Origin: Nitrososphaerota archaeon
GTDB lineage: Archaea; Thermoproteota; Nitrososphaeria; Nitrososphaerales; UBA183
DNA length: 64,000 nt
Direction of reading: 5' to 3'
NCBI GenBank assembly: GCA_029785685.1
Contig: JAFLZE010000002.1
Span: forward strand, 1 to 64,000
How positions within the stretch are numbered: the first letter of the stretch is position 1; every line of letters starts with the position of its first letter. The notes under the pieces are model-generated. The model ran no database searches and had not been told where the DNA came from. It saw only the letters and a program-made list of their open reading frames with translations. This document shows, piece by piece, positions 51,147 to 60,255 of the stretch. Position numbers and translations under genes: made by a program.

Positions 51147-51605
51147 GTGAGCGAAATCAAGGCTAAGACCCCCCACGGTGAAATCACCATCGACCAGCTC
51201 GCGGCAATCCAGCCTGGGATGGCAGCCCTCATGAAGGAAGCAGGGGATAGGTTCACGCAGACCTACTACGCTGCGAAGGGAGGCAACTGGAAACTGGCTG
51301 CCCATCATCTGAACCAGGTGAGGACGTCTTTCCGGACCGCGAAGGTGACGAGGCCGAAGTACACTGACGACCTCGCGGCGTTCGATAAGGAGTATCTCCT
51401 CCCCATCTTCCAGGCTATCCACAATCAAGACTGGAAGAAGTTCGAGAGCGCGTTCAGGAACGGCGAAATTGGTTCTGACATCTACCACGACAAGAGGGGG
51501 TACCCGCACATCAGGTATGTGCTCCCGAAGGTATTCCCCACCAATCTGTATTTGGGCCCTCCCGACAAGTTCCATAGAGAACCGAGCGAGAACGGAGAGT
51601 CGTAG
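51147..51605 (+). CDS. Conserved-type protein of unknown function
   Basis: A 152-residue soluble protein, mostly helical: ITIDQLAAIQPGMAALMKEAGDRF, YYAAKGGNWKLAAHHLNQVRTSFRTAKVTRPKY and a His/Pro-containing end (YHDKRGYPHIRYVLP). The pattern resembles small uncharacterised proteins found in bacteria; none has a role I know. GTG start at 51147 after a GGAGAGG stretch. Confidence 0.72.
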   Translation: MSEIKAKTPHGEITIDQLAAIQPGMAALMKEAGDRFTQTYYAAKGGNWKLAAHHLNQVRTSFRTAKVTRPKYTDDLAAFDKEYLLPIFQAIHNQDWKKFESAFRNGEIGSDIYHDKRGYPHIRYVLPKVFPTNLYLGPPDKFHREPSENGES

Positions 51606-51724
51606 CAGAGTCCTTACGTGTAGTAGAACTTCATGCAATGGTGAAAATCAGGCCCGGAAGGGATCTCTGGACAGCTCAAAGCAACACATGTAATTTATAG
51701 CGGCGGCGCGAAGCCATCAGATTA

Positions 51725-53266
51725 ATGCCGTCACCAGCTGTCGATATAGACCTCCTCAACAGATTCGATTCAGAGGTCATGAGCGGGGTCCCCCAGCTGA
51801 AGGAAGGAACGGTGGGTAACCCTACTCCATTGGTTGAGGTGACTGACGACTTCGTCAGTTGTGCCGACTCAGAATATGGGGTCAAACTGGATGCGAAGGG
51901 AGTCAGGGTGTTTGCCAAGATGGACTCGAAACTGGATGGAGGGTCGGTCAAGGTCAGACCTGCGGTCGCCATCTTGCACGACGCGATAGCCTCTGGGAGA
52001 CTTACCAAGGGGCAGACCGTGTTCGAGGCGACGTCAGGTAACTTCGGACTCGCCCTCAGCGCCCTCCGCAGACTAGGCCTCGAGGTCATAGTCCTGGTCT
52101 CAAGGAGGCTGCAGCAGGGCGTGGTAGACGGCCTGCGTGCTAGTGGGGCCAGGCTCGTGAATCTGGATATCGACATCTGCCCTACACCAGGACTCGGAGG
52201 CGACGCGAACCTGGCCGTCGCGAAGGGAGTCGCGTCGAGCGTCAGACAACAGCTTGCCGAACTCGGCCTGGACCCGGCTGCGTTCGAAGGGGTCAGAGGA
52301 GAAGCTGAAACCCTGCTCACAAGGCAAGATGCAATCGGGCTTGCCAAGCTGCTGGCCAGGGCGTATGGAGGATTCTGCACCGAGCAGTATGAGAACGACC
52401 TGAACGTTGAGGTCCACAGGACGGTGACCGGACCGGAGGTGGACATGCAGTTACGAGACAAGGGGGTTTCTCTCGGAGAGGCTGACTTTGTCTGCGCGTT
52501 CGGCACTGGTGGGACCGCTACTGGTGTTAGCAGGTACGTCAGGTCCAAATATGGGAGGAAGGGCGTGAGGGTAATCTTCCCGATTTCTGGCCAAGACGTA
52601 GCTGGCATAAGGACTAGAGAGAAAGCCCTAGGCCTGAAGTTCTACGAACCGAACTCCTACGCCGGAGAGCATGAAGTAGACTTCGAGGAGGCGAGCAAAT
52701 TCTTCGAGTTCATGAACAGGAAAGGGTACGACGTTGGCGAAAGCGGGGCGCTTGCCCTCTATGCGACCATGCAGCTGGCGAACTTTGGGGTGGGGACGAA
52801 TTTCGTTGTCATGGTGGCTGACGGCTCTTCCAAGTACCTCTCAGAGGTCAGCGCAGTGGCGAAGAGGGGAAGAAGGGACCAGGTCAGGCTAGACGAGGCC
52901 GTTTCAAGCATCAAAGAGTATGGAGGCGTTGTGTGGGTTCACAATACGTTCATTCCGAGGGGAGAAGGGAGGAGCGTCATCGCTTCGGCTTTAGGCGTAG
53001 AAGAGAAGAGCATCAAAGTGGCTGACGCCAAGGACGTCCAGGCGGTGCTCAATGGCGCCGACCCGTCTGAAGCATTCGAAGGTTTGCTGCAGAATGGCGA
53101 TAGGCCCCTATTACTTGTGTGCATTGGCGGAAGCACGTCGATGATGATTGCTAAGGTGCTGGAGAGGAAAGGGGTAGCTGCTGAGAGTCTCGTCGGCGGC
53201 ATATCAGGACTGCCTGGGTCTAAGGGGAAACAGATGTTCGACCTCGTCCAAATTGCAGCGAACTGA
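51725..53266 (+). CDS. PLP-dependent cysteine-synthase-like enzyme fused to a rhodanese-like domain
   Basis: A 513-residue protein. Residues about 25-385 are a fold-type II PLP enzyme of the cysteine synthase/CBS type: Lys in KLDGGSVKVRPA, FEATSGNFGLALSALRRLGL, and AFGTGGTATGVSRYVRSKYG. The last 115 residues end LLLVCIGGSTSMMIAKVLERKG...VGGISGLPG, matching the active loop and final helix of rhodaneses with the cysteine kept. Linking sulfur delivery to cysteine synthesis is an attractive inference. TATA TTTATAG (51693-51699); ATG 51725. Confidence 0.83.
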   Translation: MPSPAVDIDLLNRFDSEVMSGVPQLKEGTVGNPTPLVEVTDDFVSCADSEYGVKLDAKGVRVFAKMDSKLDGGSVKVRPAVAILHDAIASGRLTKGQTVFEATSGNFGLALSALRRLGLEVIVLVSRRLQQGVVDGLRASGARLVNLDIDICPTPGLGGDANLAVAKGVASSVRQQLAELGLDPAAFEGVRGEAETLLTRQDAIGLAKLLARAYGGFCTEQYENDLNVEVHRTVTGPEVDMQLRDKGVSLGEADFVCAFGTGGTATGVSRYVRSKYGRKGVRVIFPISGQDVAGIRTREKALGLKFYEPNSYAGEHEVDFEEASKFFEFMNRKGYDVGESGALALYATMQLANFGVGTNFVVMVADGSSKYLSEVSAVAKRGRRDQVRLDEAVSSIKEYGGVVWVHNTFIPRGEGRSVIASALGVEEKSIKVADAKDVQAVLNGADPSEAFEGLLQNGDRPLLLVCIGGSTSMMIAKVLERKGVAAESLVGGISGLPGSKGKQMFDLVQIAAN

Positions 53267-53332
53267 CCCCGTCCAGCCAAGGCAATCTGTCGGCAGCCGG
53301 GAACTTAGCAGGGCGCCAGCCACAAACCGGAA

Positions 53333-53875
53333 CTATCTTCGGCTTCTCAGGCGGGGACGGACTAGGACTTTCTTTGGCTTCGGCCCGAGGGAAAGGACCG
53401 TCTTCTCATAATCGGACCACCTCACCCCGAGCTTCTGGGCTACCATCATCTCAATTGTAGTAGCGAACGCGTGCTCGTTCCTGTACGGCGCCTTCGGATG
53501 GTCTCCAGGCTCCGCGTCAATCGGGTGGAGGTTCATCTTGCGCTCCGCCTCAAAGTTGACGTCGAAGGCTACAACCTCTTTATCTGAGATGCCGTGCATC
53601 TTACACAGCTCGTACTCAATCATCTCGTGCAGAGCCACCAGGAACACGTACCTCTGATCTCTCATCCTGCTGACCCTGATCTGGGCAGGTTTGCCCGGAA
53701 TCCAGTCGCCAACCGTCTCGTACCTCTGCTTTCTGTGCGGCACCTGTGAGATGGTGAAAATCGGGCGAATGTTCCCCGTCTTCCTAAGGCTCCGGTCATG
53801 GAGTGTGGCAGGGGACTCTCTGCGGACGAGCCCGCCGGAGCGAATCGAAGGACGTCGCAAGCCTTGGGAAGACAT
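53333..53875 (-). CDS. Putative metal-binding protein with HEMIEY motif
   Basis: A 180-residue protein. LHEMIEYELCKMHGISDKEVVAFDVNFE and EPGDHPKAPYRNEHAFATTIEMM give a set of His/Glu residues typical of a small metalloenzyme or hydrolase-like family also seen in phages; I recall no assigned function. The conserved part begins near VPHRKQRYETVGDW (about residue 45), so the start at 53875 may be too long; no better ATG is in frame. The basic tail is RRPR-like. Confidence 0.7.
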   Translation of the reverse strand: MSSQGLRRPSIRSGGLVRRESPATLHDRSLRKTGNIRPIFTISQVPHRKQRYETVGDWIPGKPAQIRVSRMRDQRYVFLVALHEMIEYELCKMHGISDKEVVAFDVNFEAERKMNLHPIDAEPGDHPKAPYRNEHAFATTIEMMVAQKLGVRWSDYEKTVLSLGPKPKKVLVRPRLRSRR

Positions 53876-54153
53876 GTTCGCCAGAAAATCCCCCGTGCAA
53901 CGACCCTAAGGGATAGGCTGTCAAAACGGCATCCCTTTTTGGTTAACCAAATTTAGCCAGGCTCAGTGGTGCCGTCTCTGGTTATCTACATCGTTAACTG
54001 CCGATGAATTCTTCGACGCTTATTCGCTGATTGTCAAACCAATTAACTAGGGGTCTCTAGAGAGATTGAGACGCGTCAGACGGCCGCCGCCGGCCCGCAA
54101 TGGGGGATCGTTGCCGTGTCAGGGGTGCCTGCGGCCTGCCTTCACCTGATTCC

Positions 54154-54537
54154 CTATCTGAATTCCAAGGCTGCCGAGTTTATGCAGTATCGTAGTCCGG
54201 TCGGTTTGGGACCGTCGTCGAAGACGTGGCCCAAGTGGACGCCACAGCTGGCGCATGAAATTTCGGTCCTGACCATCCCAAAGCTGTGGTCTGTCTCTTC
54301 CTTGATTATGTCGCCGGAGACCGGCCGGAAGAAGCTGGGCCAGCCTGTGCCAGACTCGAATTTGGCGTCTGAGCTGAAGAGCGAAGTGCCACAGACCACG
54401 CAGTGGTACGTCCCGGCATCGTGGTTGTCCCAGTACTTGCCTGTGAAAGGTGCTTCAGTCCCTTTGAGGAAGCAGACGTTCACCGCTTCCCGGTCCAGCT
54501 GTGCCCTCTTCTTCTTCATCTCCTCCTTCGTGAGCAT
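54154..54537 (-). CDS. msrB: Methionine-R-sulfoxide reductase B
   Basis: A 127-residue enzyme that repairs oxidised methionine. Zinc ligands are in CVVCG and [13 protein letters not shown] and [24 protein letters not shown] carry the catalytic Cys and conserved core. Leaderless: TTTTAATAC (near 54561-54569) lies about 27 bases upstream of ATG 54537. Confidence 0.94.
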   Translation of the reverse strand: MLTKEEMKKKRAQLDREAVNVCFLKGTEAPFTGKYWDNHDAGTYHCVVCGTSLFSSDAKFESGTGWPSFFRPVSGDIIKEETDHSFGMVRTEISCASCGVHLGHVFDDGPKPTGLRYCINSAALEFR

Positions 54538-54639
54538 CAACTAGGGAACGGGGAACCCGAGTATTAAAACCGAGGCCATCCGGTGTAGAGTGGCTGGATA
54601 GTCTTAAGAGGAGCCGCAAACCCCTGATTTTCGACCTCC

Positions 54640-55542
54640 ATGGTGAAGTTCAGTTCAGCTCAGGAGAACTGGAAGGAGCAAACTGGGAGCATAATGTCGG
54701 TCGAGATATCGAAGCTCTTCGTCGGGAAAACCAATGTCCGTAGGTCCCCTGGAGACGTGGGAGACCTAGTAGACTCGGTGAAGGAGAAGGGGGTTCTTGA
54801 ACCGGTCCTCGTCCGCCCCATCGGCGGAAGATATGAGCTGATCGTCGGGTCGCGGCGGTTTGAAGCATCGAAGATTGCGGGGCTCAAGAAAATCCCGTCG
54901 ATAGTCAGGCCCATGACTGACGAGGAAGCAATCATAGTCTCCCTAGTCGAGAACATACAGAGAAAAGAAATCGAACCCGAGGAGGAGTATGATGCAATCC
55001 TAGCTCTGAAGAAGGCGAACCCGCGCGCCTACGGTACATCAGACCAGGTCGCCAGGGCCTTGGGCAAGTCGAGAAAATATGTGGATGACAGGATAAGCGC
55101 AGTCGAGGTAGTACGGAAGATCAGGCGCGAGACAAGAGCCGACATCACGGTAAAGCACGCCCCTCTTCCAAGCGAGAGGAAAGAAGGCGTCCTGCCAGTG
55201 AGGCATGCGACATTCCTTCACCGTGCCGAAGAGGCGGCCACCGTCCAAGAGCTTCCCCGAAGGGAGAGGGCGACGCAATTGAAGGAACTGGCGGAGACCA
55301 TCGCACCCCTGACTAGTCCCGAGGCAGAGAATGTGGTCAGCCATTTTGTCATGGCCCCGCAGCGTCCCATGGAGGACATCAAGAAGGAGGCAACATATCT
55401 CCATGCAGTCAAGCTGGAGATACTTCTTGACCCGAGGGTCGCCGATGGCCTTCGCAAGGCGGCCGAAGAGAGGAACACCACCATGGAAGCTGTGGCCACC
55501 CTCGCCATACACTCCTGGCTCAGGCAGCAACGCTACGCCTGA
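54640..55542 (+). CDS. ParB/RepB-like nuclease-fold DNA-binding protein
   Basis: A 300-residue protein. The ParB N-terminal domain includes VSVEISKLFVGKTNVR-like start, RYELIVGSRRFEASKIAGLKKIPSIVR and IVSLVENIQRKEIEPEEE. A KorB-like HTH (ARALGKSRKYVDDRISAVEVV) follows, then a long helical C-terminus. Chromosomal archaeal ParB-like proteins may act in segregation or regulation; no ParA is adjacent. TATA-like CTTAAG (54603-54608). ATG 54694 is an alternative start. Confidence 0.86.
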   Translation: MVKFSSAQENWKEQTGSIMSVEISKLFVGKTNVRRSPGDVGDLVDSVKEKGVLEPVLVRPIGGRYELIVGSRRFEASKIAGLKKIPSIVRPMTDEEAIIVSLVENIQRKEIEPEEEYDAILALKKANPRAYGTSDQVARALGKSRKYVDDRISAVEVVRKIRRETRADITVKHAPLPSERKEGVLPVRHATFLHRAEEAATVQELPRRERATQLKELAETIAPLTSPEAENVVSHFVMAPQRPMEDIKKEATYLHAVKLEILLDPRVADGLRKAAEERNTTMEAVATLAIHSWLRQQRYA

Positions 55543-55895
55543 CCCGACGCGGATCGGCGGTCAGTCCACCAGTCTCCGACCGACCTGTGCATTGTGGAGC
55601 ACTCGGCGGACAGGGCATTTCTCTAGCTTCGAGATGATCCACCGCTGTTCCCAACTCCGCATACTATGCGGTCCGCTAGGAAGTAGACGCGCGTAGTCTC
55701 TGTACCGCCCTCGCTTCGGCGCATCCCACGCCGTGGTCAGAGCCGCTCCTGGAAACGATGTTTGGTTGCCTGCTGGAGGTCACGCGCTGGTCCCAAGAGC
55801 ATGGGGCCGACAGGGGTCGCTGGCCGCCAGCTGCGTGCCTTGCGGCGGACTCCCTCGCGTCGAGCTTGGTCGAGATTGCGTCGTAGACATCCAGC
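55543..55895. other. Gap of about 350 bases
   Basis: Between the convergent ParB-like and aldo-keto reductase genes. A 100-residue open frame from 55733 to 56035 overlaps the reductase and looks like its shadow. No promoter, tRNA or clear hairpin array is seen. Confidence 0.35.
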
Positions 55896-56876
55896 CTAGT
55901 CGCCGGCGCCCAAGTCTGGCTTGTTCTGGAGGACCCTGTCGATGCGCTCCATCACATCGGGTTTCAGGGCGGAAACGAAGTCCAATGACGCCATGTTCTC
56001 CTCTACCTGCTCAGGTTTGGTGGCACCTGTCATGACGGTGCTCACGTCTTCGTTCTTCCTTGACCAGGCTAGCGCGAGTTGCGCCATCGTGCAGCCAAAC
56101 TCCTTTGCGATGGGCTCTAGGGCTTTGACCTTCTCGATGTTCGCTGGAGTAATGACCTCTTCTCTGAGCCATTTGTAGCCGTCGAGGGAAGCCCTGCTTC
56201 CAGGAGGGATTCCCGCGTTGTACTTGCCGCTCAGCAGGCCCGATGCGAGAGGACTCCAGATCGTAGTGCCCAGCCCTATCTCTCTATAGAGAGGGAGATA
56301 CTCTTTCTCTACACGTTCGCGATGAAGCATGTTGTACTGCGGCTGTTCCATCTGCGGAGGAGTAAGCCCCAACTCCTTCGCGACGCCGTGCGCGCGCATG
56401 ATCTCTGCTGCGCTCCATTCAGACGTCCCCCAGTAGAGCACCAGGCCCCCACGCACCAAGTCGTCCATGGCCCTGACCGTCTCTTCTATTGGCGTGTTCG
56501 GGTCCGGGCGGTGGCAGAAGAATAGATCTAGGTAGTCGAGCTGCAAGCGTTTCAACGACCTCCTACAGGCTTCGTAGATGTGCTTCCTCGAGAGCCCTGT
56601 GTCATTGGGGCCGTCTCCTCCCCAGAAGACTTTGCTTGAGACCACTATGTCGGATCTAGTCCATCCAAGCTTTTTGATGACGTTGCCCATCACGGTCTCG
56701 GCGTTCCCTCCCGCATACGCCTCAGCGTTGTCGAAGAAGTTCACGCCTAGGTCGAAAGCCGTCGACATGCACTTCGCCGCCTCCTCCTCACCTACCTGCC
56801 CGCCATAGGTTACCCAGGCGCCAAGCGAAAGCTCACTGAGCCTGATTCCAGCGCTGCCGAGTCTTCTATACTTCAT
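55896..56876 (-). CDS. Aldo-keto reductase (Kv-beta-like subgroup)
   Basis: A 326-residue NADPH-dependent oxidoreductase. The catalytic residues appear in order: Asp in [11 protein letters not shown] with its Tyr, Lys in VVSSKVFWG, His in FFCHRPD. Late [15 protein letters not shown] and [16 protein letters not shown] motifs bind NADP. Leaderless ATG 56876 lies about 30 bases from CTTAATAC (56903-56910); two upstream in-frame ATGs are inside that promoter. Substrate unknown. Confidence 0.92.
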   Translation of the reverse strand: MKYRRLGSAGIRLSELSLGAWVTYGGQVGEEEAAKCMSTAFDLGVNFFDNAEAYAGGNAETVMGNVIKKLGWTRSDIVVSSKVFWGGDGPNDTGLSRKHIYEACRRSLKRLQLDYLDLFFCHRPDPNTPIEETVRAMDDLVRGGLVLYWGTSEWSAAEIMRAHGVAKELGLTPPQMEQPQYNMLHRERVEKEYLPLYREIGLGTTIWSPLASGLLSGKYNAGIPPGSRASLDGYKWLREEVITPANIEKVKALEPIAKEFGCTMAQLALAWSRKNEDVSTVMTGATKPEQVEENMASLDFVSALKPDVMERIDRVLQNKPDLGAGD

Positions 56877-56980
56877 GATTGGGAGCATTGGAATCGTGCG
56901 CGTATTAAGCTGACGCCGAACCACTTTCAGGCGTTGCATTCAGGCTTTTTATCACCGCCAAGCACCCATGGGTAGCCCTG

Positions 56981-57157
56981 ATGTCCCCGAGAGCCAAGCT
57001 CCTCGTCGTCCTTCCGGTCATAGCCGCAATCGTGATTGTACTCGTCTACTTCAGGCTCTTCGCCAGCCCCGTGGCCGTCGCTGCCATCTTCGCACTCTAC
57101 GTCGCCATCAGCCTTAGAAACAGGCGGAAGTTCAGAAAGCAGGAGAAGGGTACCTGA
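56981..57157 (+). CDS. Small two-helix membrane protein
   Basis: A 58-residue protein with hydrophobic segments LLVVLPVIAAIVIVLVYF and VAVAAIFALYVAISL and a strongly basic tail (RNRRKFRKQEKG). TTTTTATC (56945-56952) is about 32 bases before the ATG, leaving a leader of about five bases. Too short for common cut-offs. Function unknown. Confidence 0.58.
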   Translation: MSPRAKLLVVLPVIAAIVIVLVYFRLFASPVAVAAIFALYVAISLRNRRKFRKQEKGT

Positions 57158-57190
57158 ACGAGAGATGACCCTGCCGCTCGGGTCGTGGAG

Positions 57191-57847
57191 TTAGGGCGCG
57201 AACCGGTCGTAGGGGGCGAAGAGAGCCAGCTCCTTCTCCAGGTCTCGGAAGTCATGGAGGACAGCCCCGAGCCTTCTTCTGAAGGCGGCCGAGTGATTGA
57301 ACTCGAGCAGGTGGGTGAGTTCATGGAGGACCACATACACCCTGAGCCGATCCGGTAGGGCTATGAGTTGCCAGCTGAACGAAAGCCTCCCGCTCCTGGT
57401 GCAGTACCCCCATTTGCCCATCTCCCTTACGTCCACCTTGGCTGGCTTCGCGCCCACCCTCGGTGCCAGTTCGGCCACCTTCCGCACGACGTAGGCTGAC
57501 GTCTCGCGGAGGAACCATCTTCGGACGAGCTCCTTGAATCTCCTTCGGTCGTCGGTGTAGACATCCACCACCCCTCGGGAGATGTCTGGGACCAGCATGT
57601 CCGCGGCGCGGTCGTGGAACACGGCCCTGAGCATTATGCCGCCTATCATCATCGCGTCCGCATGCAAAATCGACTTGGTCATCGACATTCTCTCGTACTC
57701 TCTCAGCAGCCATGATGCCTTGCCTTTGATGGCCCTCTCGACGTCCACAGACCTCCCCCTGGGGAGCACCACCTCTAGTGTCAGATCAGGTCGGAAGCGG
57801 AAGTAAGTGTACCTGCGGCTTGTCCCTCTGACAACCGAATACTTCAC
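57191..57847 (-). CDS. YgjP/DUF45-type zinc metallopeptidase-like protein
   Basis: A 218-residue protein. VVLHELTHLLEFNHSAAFRRRLG near the C-terminus is the HExxH...H motif of this family, and WGYCTRSGRLSFSWQLIALPDRL matches its typical lead-in. Proteolysis has not been shown for the family. GTG 57847 is used because CATATTTCA (about 57869-57877) is about 26 bases upstream and the domain begins there; an in-frame ATG at 57895 lies beyond the box. Confidence 0.88.
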   Translation of the reverse strand: MKYSVVRGTSRRYTYFRFRPDLTLEVVLPRGRSVDVERAIKGKASWLLREYERMSMTKSILHADAMMIGGIMLRAVFHDRAADMLVPDISRGVVDVYTDDRRRFKELVRRWFLRETSAYVVRKVAELAPRVGAKPAKVDVREMGKWGYCTRSGRLSFSWQLIALPDRLRVYVVLHELTHLLEFNHSAAFRRRLGAVLHDFRDLEKELALFAPYDRFAP

Positions 57848-57980
57848 TGGGTTCGGACCGAGTTTGAAATATGGCAATCTGTCCCGGCCTCTCATCCAGA
57901 TAGGTCGGATTTCAAGTTGCCAGCGGATTTGCCAGCGTCCAGAGCCGCCACAGAGCGAAGCGGTGCATCGCCATAGTCAC

Positions 57981-58240
57981 CTAGGCTCGATAGAACTCAG
58001 CGTCCTAGGCTGGAAGTCGTTCGGCGCTGGTGACCTGCGCCCTGCCAGAGAGGAAAGACTTCATGGAAGCGATACGCTCCTTGTTTGGATCGACCGCGTA
58101 GACCTGCGCGTCTTTGGACGCCATCACCCGACAGCCACTTCTCCCCTCCAGGCACCGACGTCAAGTATCTGTTCCCTAGGAGAGGAGAGAGGATGCGGAT
58201 GAACCTCGTCCTGCCTTGGGAGTCAGTCAGAAGGACTCCC
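57981..58240 (-). pseudogene. Decayed SAM-dependent methyltransferase
   Basis: On the bottom strand, the stretch 58175-58140 encodes EQILDVGAWRGEVAV, a clear SAM-binding motif I. A one-base shift later comes MASKDAQVYAVDPNKERIAS and FLSGRAQVTSAERLP (58130-58010), motif II and beyond. Stops TAG at 58007-58005 and 57983-57981 follow in that frame. The upstream part (RFIRILSPL) is in yet another frame. No start or C-terminus remains, so this is a broken gene rather than a small protein. Confidence 0.7.
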
Positions 58241-58245
58241 TGACC

Positions 58246-58968
58246 TCAGCCGGTACCAACCCTGAGTCTGTTTCTCGCCTGGTTAGCGCCGACCATTACC
58301 AGCACCGGTGCAATCAGGCTGAGGAATGGGATAATGGCAAAGATTGCACCCAACTTCAACAGCGTTTCTTTGTACCTGCTCCCCGCCCTCCAGAGGCCTA
58401 GAATCTGACCCCCAATGAGGCCTATCAGAGTCAGTAGCCCCCCGGCGGCGAGCAAGAAGGAGGTGACGATCAGGGAGGCCAAAGTGGATGAGAAAGTCGC
58501 CGAGGTGCCCGGCGTGGACACAGTCGGAGCCTGTGATATGATGCTCCCGATGGATGCTACGAATGGGACCAGCCCAACCACGGCCAACCCGCCGCCTATT
58601 ATTATGACAATCATGAAGATAGACGGCACAGAGAACCTGCGGTCGACCTTCCTAAGCTGCCAGAAACCGATGGCGAGGATTGCCAACGCCACCATCTGAA
58701 CCCCGCCAGCAACTGGGATGACGAAGGACAAGCCTCGGAACGCCGGTCTGAAAGCCGCCATCGTCTGAGCCGAAGTCACGCTCTTGGCCGTGCCGAAAGC
58801 GGCGAGGTTTGAGAACGCAGTTCCGAAGAGGTAGAAGCTGACAATCCACCCGACCACCACACCCACGAGCTGCAGCACACCAAACCAAATCATCTTCTGC
58901 AGGGCGGAAGCGTCGATGGCGCCTACTGGCGCCTGAGCAGCTGGCTCGGAAGGGACTTCCGAGGTCAT
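58246..58968 (-). CDS. Multi-helix membrane protein (DUF973-like)
   Basis: A 240-residue protein with about five transmembrane helices. LAILAIGFWQLRKVDRRFSVPSIFMIVIII resembles the LRK-FS-P core of archaeal DUF973 proteins, a tentative match. The first 25 residues are polar and cytoplasmic. Leaderless ATG about 26 bases from CTTAAATAA (58990-58998). Function unknown. Confidence 0.75.
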   Translation of the reverse strand: MTSEVPSEPAAQAPVGAIDASALQKMIWFGVLQLVGVVVGWIVSFYLFGTAFSNLAAFGTAKSVTSAQTMAAFRPAFRGLSFVIPVAGGVQMVALAILAIGFWQLRKVDRRFSVPSIFMIVIIIGGGLAVVGLVPFVASIGSIISQAPTVSTPGTSATFSSTLASLIVTSFLLAAGGLLTLIGLIGGQILGLWRAGSRYKETLLKLGAIFAIIPFLSLIAPVLVMVGANQARNRLRVGTG

Positions 58969-58989
58969 ATGTCTTAACAGCGACCTGAG

Positions 58990-58998
58990 TTATTTAAG
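58990..58998. promoter_or_regulatory. TATA box shared by divergent genes
   Basis: TTATTTAAG reads CTTAAATAA on the other strand. It is about 26 bases before ATG 58968 (bottom) and about 35 before TTG 59030 (top), the only TATA-like element in the 61-base gap. Confidence 0.55.
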
Positions 58999-59029
58999 TG
59001 AGGCACGGATTCCGGGGGCCGGAAACATC

Positions 59030-59437
59030 TTGCGGGTTCCCAGGCACAAGGCCCTCAGAGTCTATGTCGATGCGAAGATACTGAACATGCATGAGCCGTC
59101 GCTCCCGCGTGAGGCCTACGTCGGCTACATAGTCGAGGGTGGCGGAAGGAGGAATGTGAGGCGCGTGGAGGCCCAGGAGAGTGACGACGCCGAAGTCCTG
59201 GCGATACTCTTTGCAATAGAAGAACTCGGATCCCTCGGCGGATTCACCGTGGTGTGCGACCATGAATCGGTGGTGTCTGAAGCGCGGAGAAGCCTGGTGA
59301 GGAACCCGAGCGAGCTTCTTCAGAAGCTGCGGGAAGTCTTGCGCGTACATCCCAAGGTCAGGCTAGAAGCTCTGCAGTCCAATCCTGCCCATCAGGTGGT
59401 CACAGAGTACGTCAACGCCCTGAGGACGGGCACCTAA
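59030..59437 (+). CDS. RNase H-fold protein
   Basis: A 135-residue protein. LRVYVDAKILN (first Asp), DDAEVLAILFAIEEL (Glu) and FTVVCDHESVVSEA (second Asp) give the acidic triad in RNase HI order. It lacks a fourth conserved His/Asp that I can assign. It could be a minimal RNase HI or a reverse-transcriptase-like domain protein. TTG start at 59030, with one more TTG-free upstream region. Convergent with sfsA. Confidence 0.74.
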   Translation: MRVPRHKALRVYVDAKILNMHEPSLPREAYVGYIVEGGGRRNVRRVEAQESDDAEVLAILFAIEELGSLGGFTVVCDHESVVSEARRSLVRNPSELLQKLREVLRVHPKVRLEALQSNPAHQVVTEYVNALRTGT

Positions 59438-59452
59438 TGAAGTACGCGAAGG

Positions 59453-60193
59453 TTAGTCTGTGCCCCCGGTGTAGGGCCTGCTCCTGAAGTACCTGATTAG
59501 CGAGACTCCCTCGGCTGTCATCTTCATGTTGACCTGCCACCTTTCGACGCCGGCTTCCTCCGCCGACCTTGCGGCCGCCAGGATTCCGGCGTTGGTGCCG
59601 TCCTGAGGAGGAGGATTGAATGGCGCTGCGTCATACAGGTAGCAGAGGACAATCTTGGCCTGCTTGCCTTGGGCGAGGGAACCCCGCAGTTCGCTCATGT
59701 GCCTAATCAGCCTGTCGAAAGAGTCAAACCTGCTCCTCTGCACCCTGGCTTCGCGCGGGCCCGCCGGGAGCGATATCAAAGGCGTCTTCACTTCGACGTA
59801 GGTGTCTCCGACGAGGAAATCGATTCTCGATTCCCCAAGCCGGACTTCGCGCCGCACCTCTCCCGTCGCAAGCTTCGACAGGGAGCCGTTTCTGAGGAAG
59901 AACTCGAAGTACCTGTTGGCCGCGGTCTGGTTGATACCGACCCACTTCCGCTCTGACCGGGAGATGGAGATCGCCTCCACGGTGTGGGCAGTCTTCCTGC
60001 CGGGGTTCTCCGCGGTCGAATACAGGCAAGGAAGGCCGTCGAGCTTCAAGTCCCCGAGCCGCCCGGTGGTGGGGCAGTGACACCTGAGGGTTCTTCCTCC
60101 AGCCCCGACCATCATGATGAAGCGGTTGGGTCTTGACAGCACCCTCCCCTCGTCGAGCCGCCTGGGGAACCTGAAGGTGGCGGTGAATCGCAT
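59453..60193 (-). CDS. sfsA: SfsA-family DNA/RNA nuclease-like protein
   Basis: A 246-residue protein. RVLSRPNRFIMMV, CHCPTTGRLGDLKLDG, ENPGRKTAHTVEAI and WVGINQTAANRYFE are SfsA motifs, and the RLGESRIDFLVGDTYVEVKTP stretch is its nuclease-like core. Originally named for sugar fermentation stimulation in E. coli. Leaderless ATG about 26 bases from CTAATAA (60217-60223). Confidence 0.9.
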   Translation of the reverse strand: MRFTATFRFPRRLDEGRVLSRPNRFIMMVGAGGRTLRCHCPTTGRLGDLKLDGLPCLYSTAENPGRKTAHTVEAISISRSERKWVGINQTAANRYFEFFLRNGSLSKLATGEVRREVRLGESRIDFLVGDTYVEVKTPLISLPAGPREARVQRSRFDSFDRLIRHMSELRGSLAQGKQAKIVLCYLYDAAPFNPPPQDGTNAGILAAARSAEEAGVERWQVNMKMTAEGVSLIRYFRSRPYTGGTD

Positions 60194-60216
60194 GGGCGTT
60201 TAGATTCGGGCTGCCG

Positions 60217-60223
60217 TTATTAG
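60217..60223. promoter_or_regulatory. TATA-like element between sfsA and SIS gene
   Basis: TTATTAG reads CTAATAA on the other strand. It is about 26 bases from sfsA ATG 60193 (bottom) and about 36 from GTG 60256 (top). Possibly shared, less certain for the top strand. Confidence 0.45.
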
Positions 60224-60255
60224 CCTCTGGGAGCCTCTTGGGGGCGCGATGTACC

